From the NCBI GenBank assembly GCA_021371965.1, contig JAJFVE010000106.1, forward strand, positions 1 to 64,000: a DNA stretch of 64,000 nt, read 5' to 3'. Both the position numbers and the translations under genes were made by a program. The DNA is from Planctomycetaceae bacterium (GTDB lineage: Bacteria; Planctomycetota; Phycisphaerae; SM23-33). Every line of letters starts with the position of its first letter. Within the stretch, counting starts at the first letter, position 1. The notes beneath the pieces were generated by a model. That model made no database searches. It was not told where the DNA came from and was given only the letters and a program-made list of their open reading frames with translations. This document shows positions 50,389 to 59,935 of the stretch, in pieces.

Positions 50389-51147
50389 GTGAGCTCTTCT
50401 ACTGGGCAGACATCGTCGGCCGGGGCCGTCAATCACAGCGGCGCTCGCTTTGCCGCCACGCGGTGGAGCATCGTGCTGGCAGCGCGGGGCGACGGTTCGG
50501 CCTCGGCTACGCGGCGGGCGATGGAGGAGCTGGCGGGAGCGTACTGGTTCCCGCTCTATGCCTTCGCGCGGCGCAAGGGCGAGGGCCCGGCCGCGGCTGA
50601 GGACCTGGTACAGGAGTTCTTCGCGCGGCTGCTGGAGAAGGACTTCCTCGCCCAGGTGGACCGATCCAAGGGCAAGTTCCGCTCGTTCCTGCTGGCGGCG
50701 ATGCAGCACTTCATGGCCAACCAGCGGGCCATGCAGCGGGCGATGAAGCGCGGCGGGCCGCGCGGGCCTATCGCCCTGGACGGTCTGGATGCGGAAGGGC
50801 GATACGCTTTGGAGCCTGCAGACGAGCTGACGCCCGAGCGGCTGTTCGACCGGCGATGGGCGCTGACGGTGCTCGATCAGGTGCTGCGGCGACTGGGCGA
50901 GGAATACGCAGCCGCCGGCAAGGGCGAATTGTACGCCGCGATTTCGGGATTCCTGACAGCCGACCGCGAGCGGGCGGACTACTCCACAGCCGCACGGCAG
51001 TTGGGCTGGGCCGAGGGCACGGTCCGCGTGGCCGTACACCGCCTGCGGCGGCGCTACCGCGACCTGCTGCGGGTGGAGATTGCCCAGACCGTCGATTCGC
51101 CCGAACAGGTCGAAGAAGAAATCTCGCACCTGCTGAATTGTCTGTAA
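50389..51147 (+). CDS. ECF sigma factor (planctomycete ECF type)
   Basis: The 252-residue protein has region 2 (AFARRKGEGPAAAEDLVQEF, FFARLLEKDFLAQVDRSKGK) and region 4 (YSTAARQLGWAEGTVRVAVH then RLRRRYRDLLR, helix-turn-helix about 200-230). A linker of about 55 residues joins them. It directs RNA polymerase to a set of promoters. The likely start is GTG 50389, since a TATAAC lies 6 nt before it and the earlier frame runs through low-complexity repeats. The gene is immediately followed by the giant Ser/Thr kinase gene (33 nt between stop and start). This sigma-kinase pairing is typical of planctomycete ECF signalling: the kinase may control the sigma factor by phosphorylation. No anti-sigma factor gene is nearby. 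Confidence 0.9.
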   Translation: MSSSTGQTSSAGAVNHSGARFAATRWSIVLAARGDGSASATRRAMEELAGAYWFPLYAFARRKGEGPAAAEDLVQEFFARLLEKDFLAQVDRSKGKFRSFLLAAMQHFMANQRAMQRAMKRGGPRGPIALDGLDAEGRYALEPADELTPERLFDRRWALTVLDQVLRRLGEEYAAAGKGELYAAISGFLTADRERADYSTAARQLGWAEGTVRVAVHRLRRRYRDLLRVEIAQTVDSPEQVEEEISHLLNCL

Positions 51148-51180
51148 CGTTCTGGCCGCTGATGCGTCTTATGTGAACGA

Positions 51181-54100
51181 ATGGCCGAAGTGAATACATG
51201 TCCGCAGTGCGGCAAGGCCCTGACGGGTGAAACGCCCGGCGGGCTGTGTCCGGCGTGCCTGCTCAAACGCGGGCTCGAGACCAACACGCAGGGGTTCACG
51301 CGCGACGAGCCGCAGGGCAGCGGATGGTCGCCGCCGGAGCCGAAGGAACTGGCAGTAGCGTTTTCGGAACTGGACATCATCGAGTTGATCGGGCGCGGCG
51401 GCATGGGGGCCGTCTACAAGGCCCGCCAGAAGGATCTCGACCGCCTGGTGGCCCTGAAGATCCTGCCGCCGCAGATCGGGAGCCAGGAAAGTTTCGCCCA
51501 GCGCTTTGCCCGCGAGGCCCAGGCGATGGCGCGGCTGAGCCATCCCAACATCGTCACGATCCATAGCTTCGGTTCGAGGCCCCTCACCGCAGGCGGCCAG
51601 CGGGGGGATCTGTACTTCTTCATCATGGAGTACGTCGACGGCCTGAGCCTGCGGCAGATTCTCGACGCGGGTACGGTCAGCCCCAAGGAAGCGTTGGCCA
51701 TCGTTCCTCAGATCTGCGACGCCCTGCAGTACGCCCACGACCGCGGGATCGTCCACCGCGACATCAAGCCCGAGAACATCCTGCTCAACCGCGCCGGCCA
51801 GGTGAAGATCGCCGACTTCGGCCTGGCCAAGCTGGTGTCTCGTGGCATGGGCGTCTCGCCCATGCGTGCCACGGGCGTCTCGCCCGTAGAGGGAGACCAA
51901 GAGCATGGGCGAGACGCCCATGCCACACAACACGTCATGGGCACCCCGCGGTACATGGCCCCAGAGCAGATGCTGCGGCCGAGCGAGGTCGACCACCGGG
52001 CTGACATCTATTCGCTGGGCGTGGTGTTCTACCAGATGCTCACGGGCGAACTACCCCACGGCGGCGAGAAGTTCGGCCCGCCGTCGCGCAAGGTGCTCAT
52101 CGACGTGCGGCTGGACGAGGTCGTCCTGCGCGCCCTGCAGCGCGAGCCGACCCTGCGATACCAGCAGGTCAGCCAGGTCAAAGAGGATGTCGAAACCATC
52201 GTCCACACGTCCGCCGCGCCCGGCCGACGGCCAGAATCTTCTACGTCCGATGCGCGAGAGCAGCGGCATCGCGAGGAATACGAGCGCCGCGCGCCGGGGT
52301 GGATCATCCGCTGCAAGACCTGCGGATTCACCGAGCCCTGGGGCAAGTACGGCGTGCGCTTGATGGGCAGAGGCCGTACGCTGACCATTGGCTGGTGCAG
52401 GCGCTGTCGCTGGATCCGCTGCCACGTCGTCGAACAGGGCGAGGCCCCGGCAAAGCAACCTGAGAACATCCCGAAGTCGCGACGATTGCCGCTGGTGGGC
52501 GTGCGAGATGGACGACGTGTAATTTGTTGGTCGGTTCTACTGATGTATCTGGTCTTTCTGGCCGTGCCCATTGGAACTGCGTGGACTATTAGCGCAAGTT
52601 GGCGGGCACCGCTGATCTTCAGCCTGGCGCTATGTGCGATTCTTGTTGTGGGGATTCTGCGCGGGTGGGCAGTGCCGATTGAGCAATTGCCGTTGCTGGA
52701 GAGCAAGCTCCGGCCAACCCTTCCGCCGCCGCGGCCGGATGCGAAGTTCTCGCGGCTGGCGATTGTCGGCGCCGTATGGGCGGTCTTTGCAGTCGCAGCA
52801 TTCCTAAGACTGTATCAGGGGCCATCATTGTGGCAGATTGCACTGGCGATCCTGATTCTCCCCTTAGGTTTCACGGCCCCTCTTGGGACGACCATTTGCG
52901 GGGCCGTGGGCATCTCCAGAATCCGCCGCTCAGGCGGCATGTTGTGCGGGCTTAGGCTGGCGGTTGCCGACGTGTTGATCTTTCCGCTGCTGGCGATGGA
53001 CGCGGTGATCTGGGCAGCCGCAACATACGGCGCATACGGCGTCAGATCATCCTCTGGCGATCTGGATCCCTGGCTGTGGGTGTGGCTCTTGGCTTCCGCA
53101 GCAGTTTGTGCCGTGGCGGATGTTCTGGTCATCCGTTGGGCGTGGCGGGCGGCGAATCGGCCGCTTGGCACACCCCCTGCGCCCGCCGCACCGCCGTTGG
53201 ACGCGATGGCAGAGGCGCCTCCGGCGGCGCCACTGCCCACCGTCGATTACGCCCGGCAGCTTGTCAAAGCCCCGGCCGTCGGGCTGATCATCGCGGCGGC
53301 GATCAACCTGGCGCTGCTGGCGGCGCTGGGAGCGGTCAGCCTGACGCGATGGAATAGTGCATTGCCGCGCGTGCAGGTGCAGGAAACGGCGCGGGACAGC
53401 AGCTACAAGGAACTGCCCGACACGCCCCGGCCGGTGGCTCAGGTGACCGTCAGTCGCGGGGAATCCTGGGCTGGTCTGGTGGTGGGGGCGGCGATGGTCC
53501 CGTCGATCATCGTCCTTGTAGCGGCGATTCGGATGCTGCGCCTCCGCGGCCGCGGGTTGGCCATCGCGGGGTCGATCCTGGCGATGATTGCAGCCCCCGG
53601 CAACATCATCGGTCTGCCCTTTGGCATCTGGGCGCTGGTGGTGCTGAACAAACGCGAGGTGATGGAGGGATTTGCGGCTGTACGCGCGCAAAAAGTGAGA
53701 AGCCGCGCTTGGGTTGTCATTTTGGCGGTTGTGGGCAGTCTCGCGGTTTTGGCCGGCGCTGCGGGTTTTGCCGGCGTCTACCTCCGGGACCGGATGCGCG
53801 CAAGCGGCGAGGAGCACCTACGCCAAGCCAAGCGCATGGCCCTGGAGTCGGACCGGCTGACGATCAACTCGCAGGCCGAACTGTACAAGATGCAGCATAA
53901 CGGCCGACGGCCGGGGATTCGCGACGGCAGTTTCGACGGCGAACTCTTCGTGCGGCAGTTGACCAGGCCGACCAGCGCAGACGGGGAGTTCATCCCACCA
54001 GGTCCTGAGGCACTCTATGGGCCGTATCTGCTGTCGTTTCCGGCCAACCCCTTTGTGGAAGGTCCCGCGGCGTCGCGCGTCAAAGGCGGCCCGGGTCCAT

Positions 54101-56781
54101 CGCCCAACGACGGCAGCAGCGGGTGGTGGGTGATGACGACGACCGGAGAAGTGTTCCCCAATCATAGAAGCGACGCCTTCTTGATCTCACCGCAGCAGGC
54201 CCCTGCATCCGATCCCATAGTCGAACGCACATTCAAGCTGCCGCCTCGCCGCGAAGCGCCCGTCACGCAGCCGGCGGCGACCAGGTCCTTTGAAGCCGCA
54301 GAGACAGCCCGTGCGTATGCCGCCCGGATCAAGACGATTCTGCCTGAGGGTTGGTCCGTTGCTGCGGAGAAGGCTATAGTGACTGTCACTCGCAAGCAGC
54401 CTGTCGAGTGGTATGGGACGATCTCATTGCCAAGTCAGGACAAGGCCCGACTGAAGGAATGGGGGTTCATCCACTCGAAAACCTACACGATAGGTCTGGA
54501 ATTCGCTCCGCCCATATCGGCGGAGGAAGCTGGCAGGCTGACGAAGGCGAATACCGAAATCACACGCAAGTACTACCAGGCCCACCCCCGCCAGCACGAC
54601 GTGAAACCTGGCCCGATGCCCGAGGAGTTGACCGGGCTGCTGCATCGTGTGCCTGATATCCTGGCCGGCGATTTCAGCGTCTTCCTGGCGGCCAGTATCA
54701 AAGGGCCCGGGCATGAGTTCAGCACGGCATTCTATGACGACGCCGTCGAGGCTGAATGCGCGCGCGTGGAACAGGGCATTCGGAAGATTCTGACCGGTCC
54801 CGCCTCGTCGGCGACGTCGGTCGCTTCGGTGATGGACAGCCTTGTCGCGGCCGTCATCTTGATCGAGAAGGATTACCCGGAACTGGAGGGATTCGGCAAT
54901 TACGCAAACTCCCGGCCGGACAAGCTGGAGGTGCGGTTCTCGCGGCGGGTGCGGTCGTATTACGAAATGCGGCTCACGCGGCCGGACGACATCGAGAAGA
55001 ACGGGATCGAGCTGCTCTTTGCGATTCATGACGAACCATGGGACGCATGGACGACAGCGGCCAATCCCCTTCTTTTTCTTAAAGCCCTGAAGAAGGTGGT
55101 CGCGTCCAGCCTCGTGCTTTCGCCGTCGCCGTCGCCGGGCCTGGAGCAGAAACTCGCGGCGATCATCGCCGAGCATCGGGCGATGCTGGTGAAGATGGAC
55201 CAATCGGCGGCCACGCGGCCCGCGTCGCGGCCGCTAGCGGTCCAGATCAAGGCCGATGGGACCTGTGAGGTAGAAGGGCGGGCGGTGACGGCCGAGCAAC
55301 TGGGGCGAAAGGCGCGAGACTTGTTGGCCGCGGATCCTCGCGCCACGGTCAGCATCAAAGCGGCGAAAGAGTGCAAACATGTGGCCGTGGCCGACGTGGT
55401 AGATGTGCTGCGTCAAGCGAGCGTTCCGGCCGGATCGATTGTCTATACGGCGATTAGCGATGCTGAGCCGAAGCCGCGGCCTCTGGTGTTAAGGGTGGCG
55501 CGCGGCGGGGCTATGGCCGTGGACGGCAAGTCGGTGACGGCTGGGCAGTGGGAGAAGATCGTGCGGCAGCGGTTGGCGGATGATCCGCGCACGGCGGTCG
55601 GCATCAAGGCCGATGAGGGCGTCACGCACGCGGAACTGGCGGGCGTGGTCGAGTCGCTGCGCAAGATGGGCGTTGTGATGGGATCTGTCGGCATCATGAT
55701 GCCGCAAATCGTGAAGGAACCGGCCGCACCGCAATCGCAGCCGTTCAGCGCGTCCGCACCGGCACAAGCAGATAATGGACCTCAGCCCGGACTGATACCG
55801 CCCAGCGACCCGCTGCTCATTGCTGTTCTTAATGGCGATTCCGCCAAGGTAAAGAAACTGCTGGCCGCCGGGGCGAAAGTGGACAAGTTGGACGACCGGT
55901 ACGGCTGCACCGCTCTCCATCTGGCCGCTCGCGAAGGGCAGCTCGAGATTATGAAGATACTCCGCAAAGCCGGAGCGAGAATCTACGGGGAGAATCGCCA
56001 AGGAGAACCGCTGACGTTCGCGGCTGTGGCGTCAGGCAAAACTGAGGTCATCCGCTATTTGCTGCAAGAGGGGGCCAGCAAGAACAGCCTCGATGCCGAT
56101 GGCGAAACGCTGCTTCACTATGCGGTCTCATTCCGGCTGAAGGTGGATATGCTGCTGTATCTGATCCAGCAGGGGCTGGACCTGAATGCACGGGACAACC
56201 GTGGCCGGACGCCTCTGCATCTCGCGGCGTTGGAAGATAGTGCCTCCGCCCATACCGAAGCGCTGGTGAAAGCGGGTGCCGATATCAAGGCCGCCGATTC
56301 CGAGGGACGGACGCCGCTGCACCTGGCAGCCGAATACGATCGCCGCGATGTTGTCGCGACGCTGGTCAAGGCCGGCGCCGACTGCAATGCTCCCGATGCC
56401 TCCGGCAGGCGCCCCCTGCATGAATCGAAGTCGGCGGCCGTGATCGCGATACTCCTCAAGGGCGGCGCGAAGCCTGACGTATCCGACAATGACGGGCAGA
56501 CCCCCTTGTCGAATGGGGCCTTCGGTGAGGATCGAGTGGAGATGGCGCGTTTGTTGATCAATGCGGGGGCCGATGTGAACCATCGCGGCGATCACCACCG
56601 GACGGCAATCTTCGATGTGATTTCCCGTGACGATGTCGAGATGTTCGCACTGCTGGTGGAACACGGTGCGATCATGACGCTGAAGGATGATGCTGGGGAA
56701 ACTCCGCGAGATTGGATCAAAGAATACGATGTGAAGCGGATAGGAAAGTACCTGGCTGACAAGCCGGTCCGTGGAAAGTGA
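51181..56781 (+). CDS. Giant Ser/Thr protein kinase with zinc ribbons, membrane helices, pseudopilin-like, ExbD-like and ankyrin domains
   Basis: The 1866-residue protein is a multi-domain kinase. Residues 7-26 (CPQC, CPAC) are a zinc ribbon. Residues 64-343 are a Hanks kinase: GRGGMGAVYK, Lys93 in VALKIL, HRDIKPEN at 193-200, DFG 212-214, APE 260-262. Residues 220-251 are a repeat-derived insertion in the activation loop. Residues 375-412 are a second Cys4 ribbon. Membrane helices follow at about 448-830. Another helix at 844-866 leads to a T2SG/pseudopilin-like domain at 870-1000 (LYKMQHNGRRPG, GPYLLSFPANPF, GWWVMTTTGEVFPN). Residues 1350-1500 hold two tandem ExbD/TolR-like units. Residues 1545-1860 are ankyrin repeats. 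Signalling across the membrane is likely; whether the kinase is active is uncertain. No ribosome site is obvious. Confidence 0.88.
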   Translation: MAEVNTCPQCGKALTGETPGGLCPACLLKRGLETNTQGFTRDEPQGSGWSPPEPKELAVAFSELDIIELIGRGGMGAVYKARQKDLDRLVALKILPPQIGSQESFAQRFAREAQAMARLSHPNIVTIHSFGSRPLTAGGQRGDLYFFIMEYVDGLSLRQILDAGTVSPKEALAIVPQICDALQYAHDRGIVHRDIKPENILLNRAGQVKIADFGLAKLVSRGMGVSPMRATGVSPVEGDQEHGRDAHATQHVMGTPRYMAPEQMLRPSEVDHRADIYSLGVVFYQMLTGELPHGGEKFGPPSRKVLIDVRLDEVVLRALQREPTLRYQQVSQVKEDVETIVHTSAAPGRRPESSTSDAREQRHREEYERRAPGWIIRCKTCGFTEPWGKYGVRLMGRGRTLTIGWCRRCRWIRCHVVEQGEAPAKQPENIPKSRRLPLVGVRDGRRVICWSVLLMYLVFLAVPIGTAWTISASWRAPLIFSLALCAILVVGILRGWAVPIEQLPLLESKLRPTLPPPRPDAKFSRLAIVGAVWAVFAVAAFLRLYQGPSLWQIALAILILPLGFTAPLGTTICGAVGISRIRRSGGMLCGLRLAVADVLIFPLLAMDAVIWAAATYGAYGVRSSSGDLDPWLWVWLLASAAVCAVADVLVIRWAWRAANRPLGTPPAPAAPPLDAMAEAPPAAPLPTVDYARQLVKAPAVGLIIAAAINLALLAALGAVSLTRWNSALPRVQVQETARDSSYKELPDTPRPVAQVTVSRGESWAGLVVGAAMVPSIIVLVAAIRMLRLRGRGLAIAGSILAMIAAPGNIIGLPFGIWALVVLNKREVMEGFAAVRAQKVRSRAWVVILAVVGSLAVLAGAAGFAGVYLRDRMRASGEEHLRQAKRMALESDRLTINSQAELYKMQHNGRRPGIRDGSFDGELFVRQLTRPTSADGEFIPPGPEALYGPYLLSFPANPFVEGPAASRVKGGPGPSPNDGSSGWWVMTTTGEVFPNHRSDAFLISPQQAPASDPIVERTFKLPPRREAPVTQPAATRSFEAAETARAYAARIKTILPEGWSVAAEKAIVTVTRKQPVEWYGTISLPSQDKARLKEWGFIHSKTYTIGLEFAPPISAEEAGRLTKANTEITRKYYQAHPRQHDVKPGPMPEELTGLLHRVPDILAGDFSVFLAASIKGPGHEFSTAFYDDAVEAECARVEQGIRKILTGPASSATSVASVMDSLVAAVILIEKDYPELEGFGNYANSRPDKLEVRFSRRVRSYYEMRLTRPDDIEKNGIELLFAIHDEPWDAWTTAANPLLFLKALKKVVASSLVLSPSPSPGLEQKLAAIIAEHRAMLVKMDQSAATRPASRPLAVQIKADGTCEVEGRAVTAEQLGRKARDLLAADPRATVSIKAAKECKHVAVADVVDVLRQASVPAGSIVYTAISDAEPKPRPLVLRVARGGAMAVDGKSVTAGQWEKIVRQRLADDPRTAVGIKADEGVTHAELAGVVESLRKMGVVMGSVGIMMPQIVKEPAAPQSQPFSASAPAQADNGPQPGLIPPSDPLLIAVLNGDSAKVKKLLAAGAKVDKLDDRYGCTALHLAAREGQLEIMKILRKAGARIYGENRQGEPLTFAAVASGKTEVIRYLLQEGASKNSLDADGETLLHYAVSFRLKVDMLLYLIQQGLDLNARDNRGRTPLHLAALEDSASAHTEALVKAGADIKAADSEGRTPLHLAAEYDRRDVVATLVKAGADCNAPDASGRRPLHESKSAAVIAILLKGGAKPDVSDNDGQTPLSNGAFGEDRVEMARLLINAGADVNHRGDHHRTAIFDVISRDDVEMFALLVEHGAIMTLKDDAGETPRDWIKEYDVKRIGKYLADKPVRGK
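51838..51933 (+). repeat. Family A palindromes inserted in frame in the kinase activation loop
   Basis: CATGGGCGTCTCGCCCATG (51846-51864), a CACGGGCGTCTCGCCCGT unit (51870-51887) and CATGGGCGAGACGCCCATG (51904-51922) lie within codons 220-251 of the kinase. They read MGVSPM, GVSPV and HGRDAHAT. The outer units are in opposite orientation and could form a long hairpin. They lie between DFG (212-214) and the VMGTPRYMAPEQ segment (252-263). Confidence 0.9.
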
Positions 56782-56801
56782 TGCTGCAGATCCCGCGGCG
56801 A

Positions 56802-57821
56802 TCAGAGGTCTTCGACGGCTGGACGTGCGGGCTTTGGGGTGGGCTTTGGGGTGGCCGGAGGCTTGTGAGCCGGGGTGGAGGGAACTGCCGGGGTTGCGGG
56901 TTGCTCGGCGGCCATGGTCTTGAGCATCTCGATCTCTTTGGCGATGGCGCTGTCGCGGCCGACTTGGACGGTGGTGTGGTCGGCCCAGGGCAGTGTGATG
57001 AACTTCTTGGGGCACTTGGCGGCGTCGAAGATTTCGCGGCTTTGCGAGATGGGCACGACCATGTCCAGCGCGCCGTGAACGATGATGAGCGGGCAGGTCA
57101 GGCTGGCGGCGGCTCGCAGGGCCGAGGCTTCGTCGGGGGCAAAACCGCCCAGCGATCCGGCCTGGGTGATGCTGCTGTCGAGCTCTTCCTGGGTCGACAG
57201 CGGCGCCAGCATGTGGGCGACGGCCTCGATGCCTGCCGGCGGCGCCATCGCCAGCACGCCCCTGCACCTCGGGTCGATGGCTGCATACTGGATGGCGACG
57301 CATCCGCCCAACGAGGCGCCGACGACATAGACCGTCTGCCCGACGAGCCCTTCGCCGGACAGCGTGTCCATGACGACCTTGATGTCGGTCCTCTCCAAGG
57401 CGCCCCAGGTGATGTACTGCCCGCCGCTGTCGCCGTGGGCCCGCAGATCGGGCAGCACCACATCGTAGCCGCTCCTGGCCAGTCGCTCGCCCAGCGAGAG
57501 GAACCAGGATTTGCTCATCACCATCGGGTGCAGCAGCACGACCGTCTCGCGCTGGGCGGGCGGCTTGTCCGCCGCCGCCGTGCCGGGTTTGGCGCGAATG
57601 ACCCACACGTCGATGGTGGTCCCGTCCTCGGCCGCCACGGCGCGGTGGGCGTCGATACGGCCGTTGCTGAGCATCTTGTCCGAGCCGCCGAGCATGCGCA
57701 GGGCAGCGCGGCCGGGCGAGACCTCCGGCTCGATGAGTTCCTTGGCGCCGAAGTATCCGCCGGTGGTGCAGCCGCCGGCTGTCAGCACCGCCGCGATCAG
57801 GATGTGTCGCACGTGAGTCAT
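56802..57821 (-). CDS. Lipoprotein alpha/beta hydrolase
   Basis: The 339-residue protein starts with a lipoprotein signal (MTHVRHILIAAVLTAGGCTT), where Cys18 is the lipid site. It has an alpha/beta hydrolase core: VVLLHPMVMSKSWF, LPDLRAHGDSGGQY, and the nucleophile elbow GASLGGCVAIQYA. A catalytic Asp is in HGALDMVVPI and a His in PWADHTTVQVG. A Pro/Thr-rich tail ends the protein. It may be a secreted or outer-membrane esterase. The start codon overlaps the mutL stop (ATGA), so it is translationally coupled to mutL. It is convergent with the giant kinase (20 nt between stops). Confidence 0.88.
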   Translation of the reverse strand: MTHVRHILIAAVLTAGGCTTGGYFGAKELIEPEVSPGRAALRMLGGSDKMLSNGRIDAHRAVAAEDGTTIDVWVIRAKPGTAAADKPPAQRETVVLLHPMVMSKSWFLSLGERLARSGYDVVLPDLRAHGDSGGQYITWGALERTDIKVVMDTLSGEGLVGQTVYVVGASLGGCVAIQYAAIDPRCRGVLAMAPPAGIEAVAHMLAPLSTQEELDSSITQAGSLGGFAPDEASALRAAASLTCPLIIVHGALDMVVPISQSREIFDAAKCPKKFITLPWADHTTVQVGRDSAIAKEIEMLKTMAAEQPATPAVPSTPAHKPPATPKPTPKPARPAVEDL

Positions 57822-59701
57822 ATGCGTTTGAACTGCTTTTCCAGGTCTTTGAGCGAAAGTCGTAGCGTCGTGGGCCTGCCGTGCGGGCAGCTCGAGGCCT
57901 TTTCCGCTTCGTCCAGGTGTGCCAGCAGGGCGTCGATCTCGGTGGTCGTCAGGGCTTGGCCGGCCTTGATGGCGGCCTTGCACGCCATGATGGCCAGGAC
58001 GTCTTCGAGCACGCGTTCGCTGTCCATGGTCTCGTCTTCGGCGAGCTTGTCCAGCAGTTCGCGCATGAAATCGGCCGCCGGCACGCCGCGCTGCACGAGC
58101 AAGGCGGGGAACTGGTGAATGGCGGCCGCGTCGGCGCCGAACGACCCGACTTCGATGCCCAGCCGCGCCAGCAACTCGCCGCATCGCTCGAGCGTTTCGG
58201 CGTCGGCGGTCGAGATGTGGAAGGTTTCTGGAATCAGGGCCCGCTGGGCGGTCAGGGCCCCGCCGGTCAGACGGCGGCGCAACTCGTTGTAGATCACGCG
58301 CTCGTGCAGGGCGTGCTGGTCGACGATGAGCACGCCGTCGTTGCCGGCGGCCACGATGTACGTCTGGTGAATCTGGATCGCATGCGGGAGAAGTGCCGGA
58401 TCGAGCGAAGGCGGTTCGGCAATAGGCCCTGGCATGGGGGAAGACTGCGGCGGCAGGGGGATGGGTTGCCGGGGTGCCATGAGCGGCAGGGTAGTCACCG
58501 CAGGACCGAAGGCATCGTCATCAGGCTGCTCGCAGTGATACGCATGCGGCGATTTGACAGAGGACTGCTCGCTGACGATCAGGCGCGGCTGGGGCGCGGG
58601 GGCGGACTTGAAGAAGTCGGCGATGGCCTCGCGCAGGGAGGCGCGCCGCTGCTGGTCGGCGGGGGCGGCGGGATGGTCGAAGTCGTCGGTTTCCAGCGAA
58701 GCGCTGGGGGAGAGATTCGCGGCGTTGAGCGTTTGGCGCAGGGCGGCCATCAGGGCCCCGTGGACGGCCTGGCTGTCGCGGAAGCGGACCTCGACCTTGG
58801 TCGGGTGGACGTTGACGTCCACGTCGGCCGGGTCGATCTCGATGAAGATCATCGCCACGGGGTAATTCCGCGGGTCGGCCAGGCCGCGGTAGGCTTCGCG
58901 CAGGGCGTGCGAGAGCAGGCGGTCGCGGATGTATCGCCCGTTGAGGAAGAAGTACTGCCATCGCGGGGCCGACCGCATCGCATCGGGTCGGCCCAGCAGG
59001 CCGGCGATGGGAATCGGCCCGCTCGAGCGGGCGATGGGCATGAGCCCGCCGGCCAGGTCGCGCCCGAACAGATCGGCCGCCCGCGTCGCCGTTGATGCGG
59101 CGGCAGGGAGGTTGGAAATCTCGCGGCCGTTGTGTGTGACCGTGAAGGCCACGTGCGGGTGCGGCAGGGCCAGGCGGGCGATCTGCTCGGTGATGTGGCC
59201 CAGTTCGGTGTTGACCGTCCGCATGAACTTGCGGCGGGCGGGGGTGTTGAAGAACAGGTCGCGAATCGTCACGGTGGTGCCGGCGGCCGAGGGGCAAGGG
59301 CGCACGGGCTCGATGGTCTCGCCGCTGGCGGAGGCCTCATAGCCGCTGGGGTCGTCGCGGCGGCGCGTGCGGATGTGCGCGTGGGCGATAGAAGCTATCG
59401 ACGCCAGCGCCTCGCCGCGAAAGCCCATCGTCGAGATGCGAAAGAGGTCGTCCTCGCCGGAGAGCTTGCTGGTGGCGTGGGCGGCGAAGGCCAGCGCCAA
59501 GTCGGCGGCCGTCATGCCGGAGCCGTCGTCGCTGACGGCGATGAGCTTGCGGCCGCCATCCTCGATGGCCACGTCGATGCGCGTGGCGCCGGCGTCGAGG
59601 GCGTTCTCGACGAGTTCCTTGACGACGCTGGCGGGTCGTTCGATGACCTCGCCGGCGGCGATCTTATTGACCAGATGTACCGGTCGAACGGCGATCGGCA
59701 T
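57818..59701 (-). CDS. mutL: DNA mismatch repair protein MutL
   Basis: The 627-residue protein has the GHKL ATPase domain at the N-terminus (VNKIAAGEVIERPASVVKEL, NALDAGATRIDV, MGFRGEALASIASI, FFNTPARRKFM) and the C-terminal dimerisation/endonuclease domain. DQHALHERVIYNE matches the DQHA-x2-E-x4-E metal-binding motif, with ACKAAIKAG and CPHGRPT as the other conserved motifs. It therefore should nick DNA on the daughter strand in MutH-free mismatch repair. mutS is not in the window. The start at 59701 is the normal MutL N-terminus (MPIAVRPVHLVNKIAAGEV). A lipoprotein hydrolase gene overlaps its end by 4 nt. Confidence 0.97.
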   Translation of the reverse strand: MPIAVRPVHLVNKIAAGEVIERPASVVKELVENALDAGATRIDVAIEDGGRKLIAVSDDGSGMTAADLALAFAAHATSKLSGEDDLFRISTMGFRGEALASIASIAHAHIRTRRRDDPSGYEASASGETIEPVRPCPSAAGTTVTIRDLFFNTPARRKFMRTVNTELGHITEQIARLALPHPHVAFTVTHNGREISNLPAAASTATRAADLFGRDLAGGLMPIARSSGPIPIAGLLGRPDAMRSAPRWQYFFLNGRYIRDRLLSHALREAYRGLADPRNYPVAMIFIEIDPADVDVNVHPTKVEVRFRDSQAVHGALMAALRQTLNAANLSPSASLETDDFDHPAAPADQQRRASLREAIADFFKSAPAPQPRLIVSEQSSVKSPHAYHCEQPDDDAFGPAVTTLPLMAPRQPIPLPPQSSPMPGPIAEPPSLDPALLPHAIQIHQTYIVAAGNDGVLIVDQHALHERVIYNELRRRLTGGALTAQRALIPETFHISTADAETLERCGELLARLGIEVGSFGADAAAIHQFPALLVQRGVPAADFMRELLDKLAEDETMDSERVLEDVLAIMACKAAIKAGQALTTTEIDALLAHLDEAEKASSCPHGRPTTLRLSLKDLEKQFKRI

Positions 59702-59935
59702 GGTGAAAGAGATTCTAGACGCAGACGGTGCGGATGCAAAACCAAAAGGGTGCTGCGGATACCGTACCGGCAGGAAATGAAGAAGCAGTTCAAACAAACG
59801 AATTACTTCTTCAGTGCCTCCGCCGCGACTTGCCCCATCACGACTGAGGCATTGCCGAGTTCGATACGCGCTTCTTCTTGGAAGAGAAAAACGGTAGAAT
59901 CCGTAGACCTTGAACCTGCTATTAGGAGAATGCGA

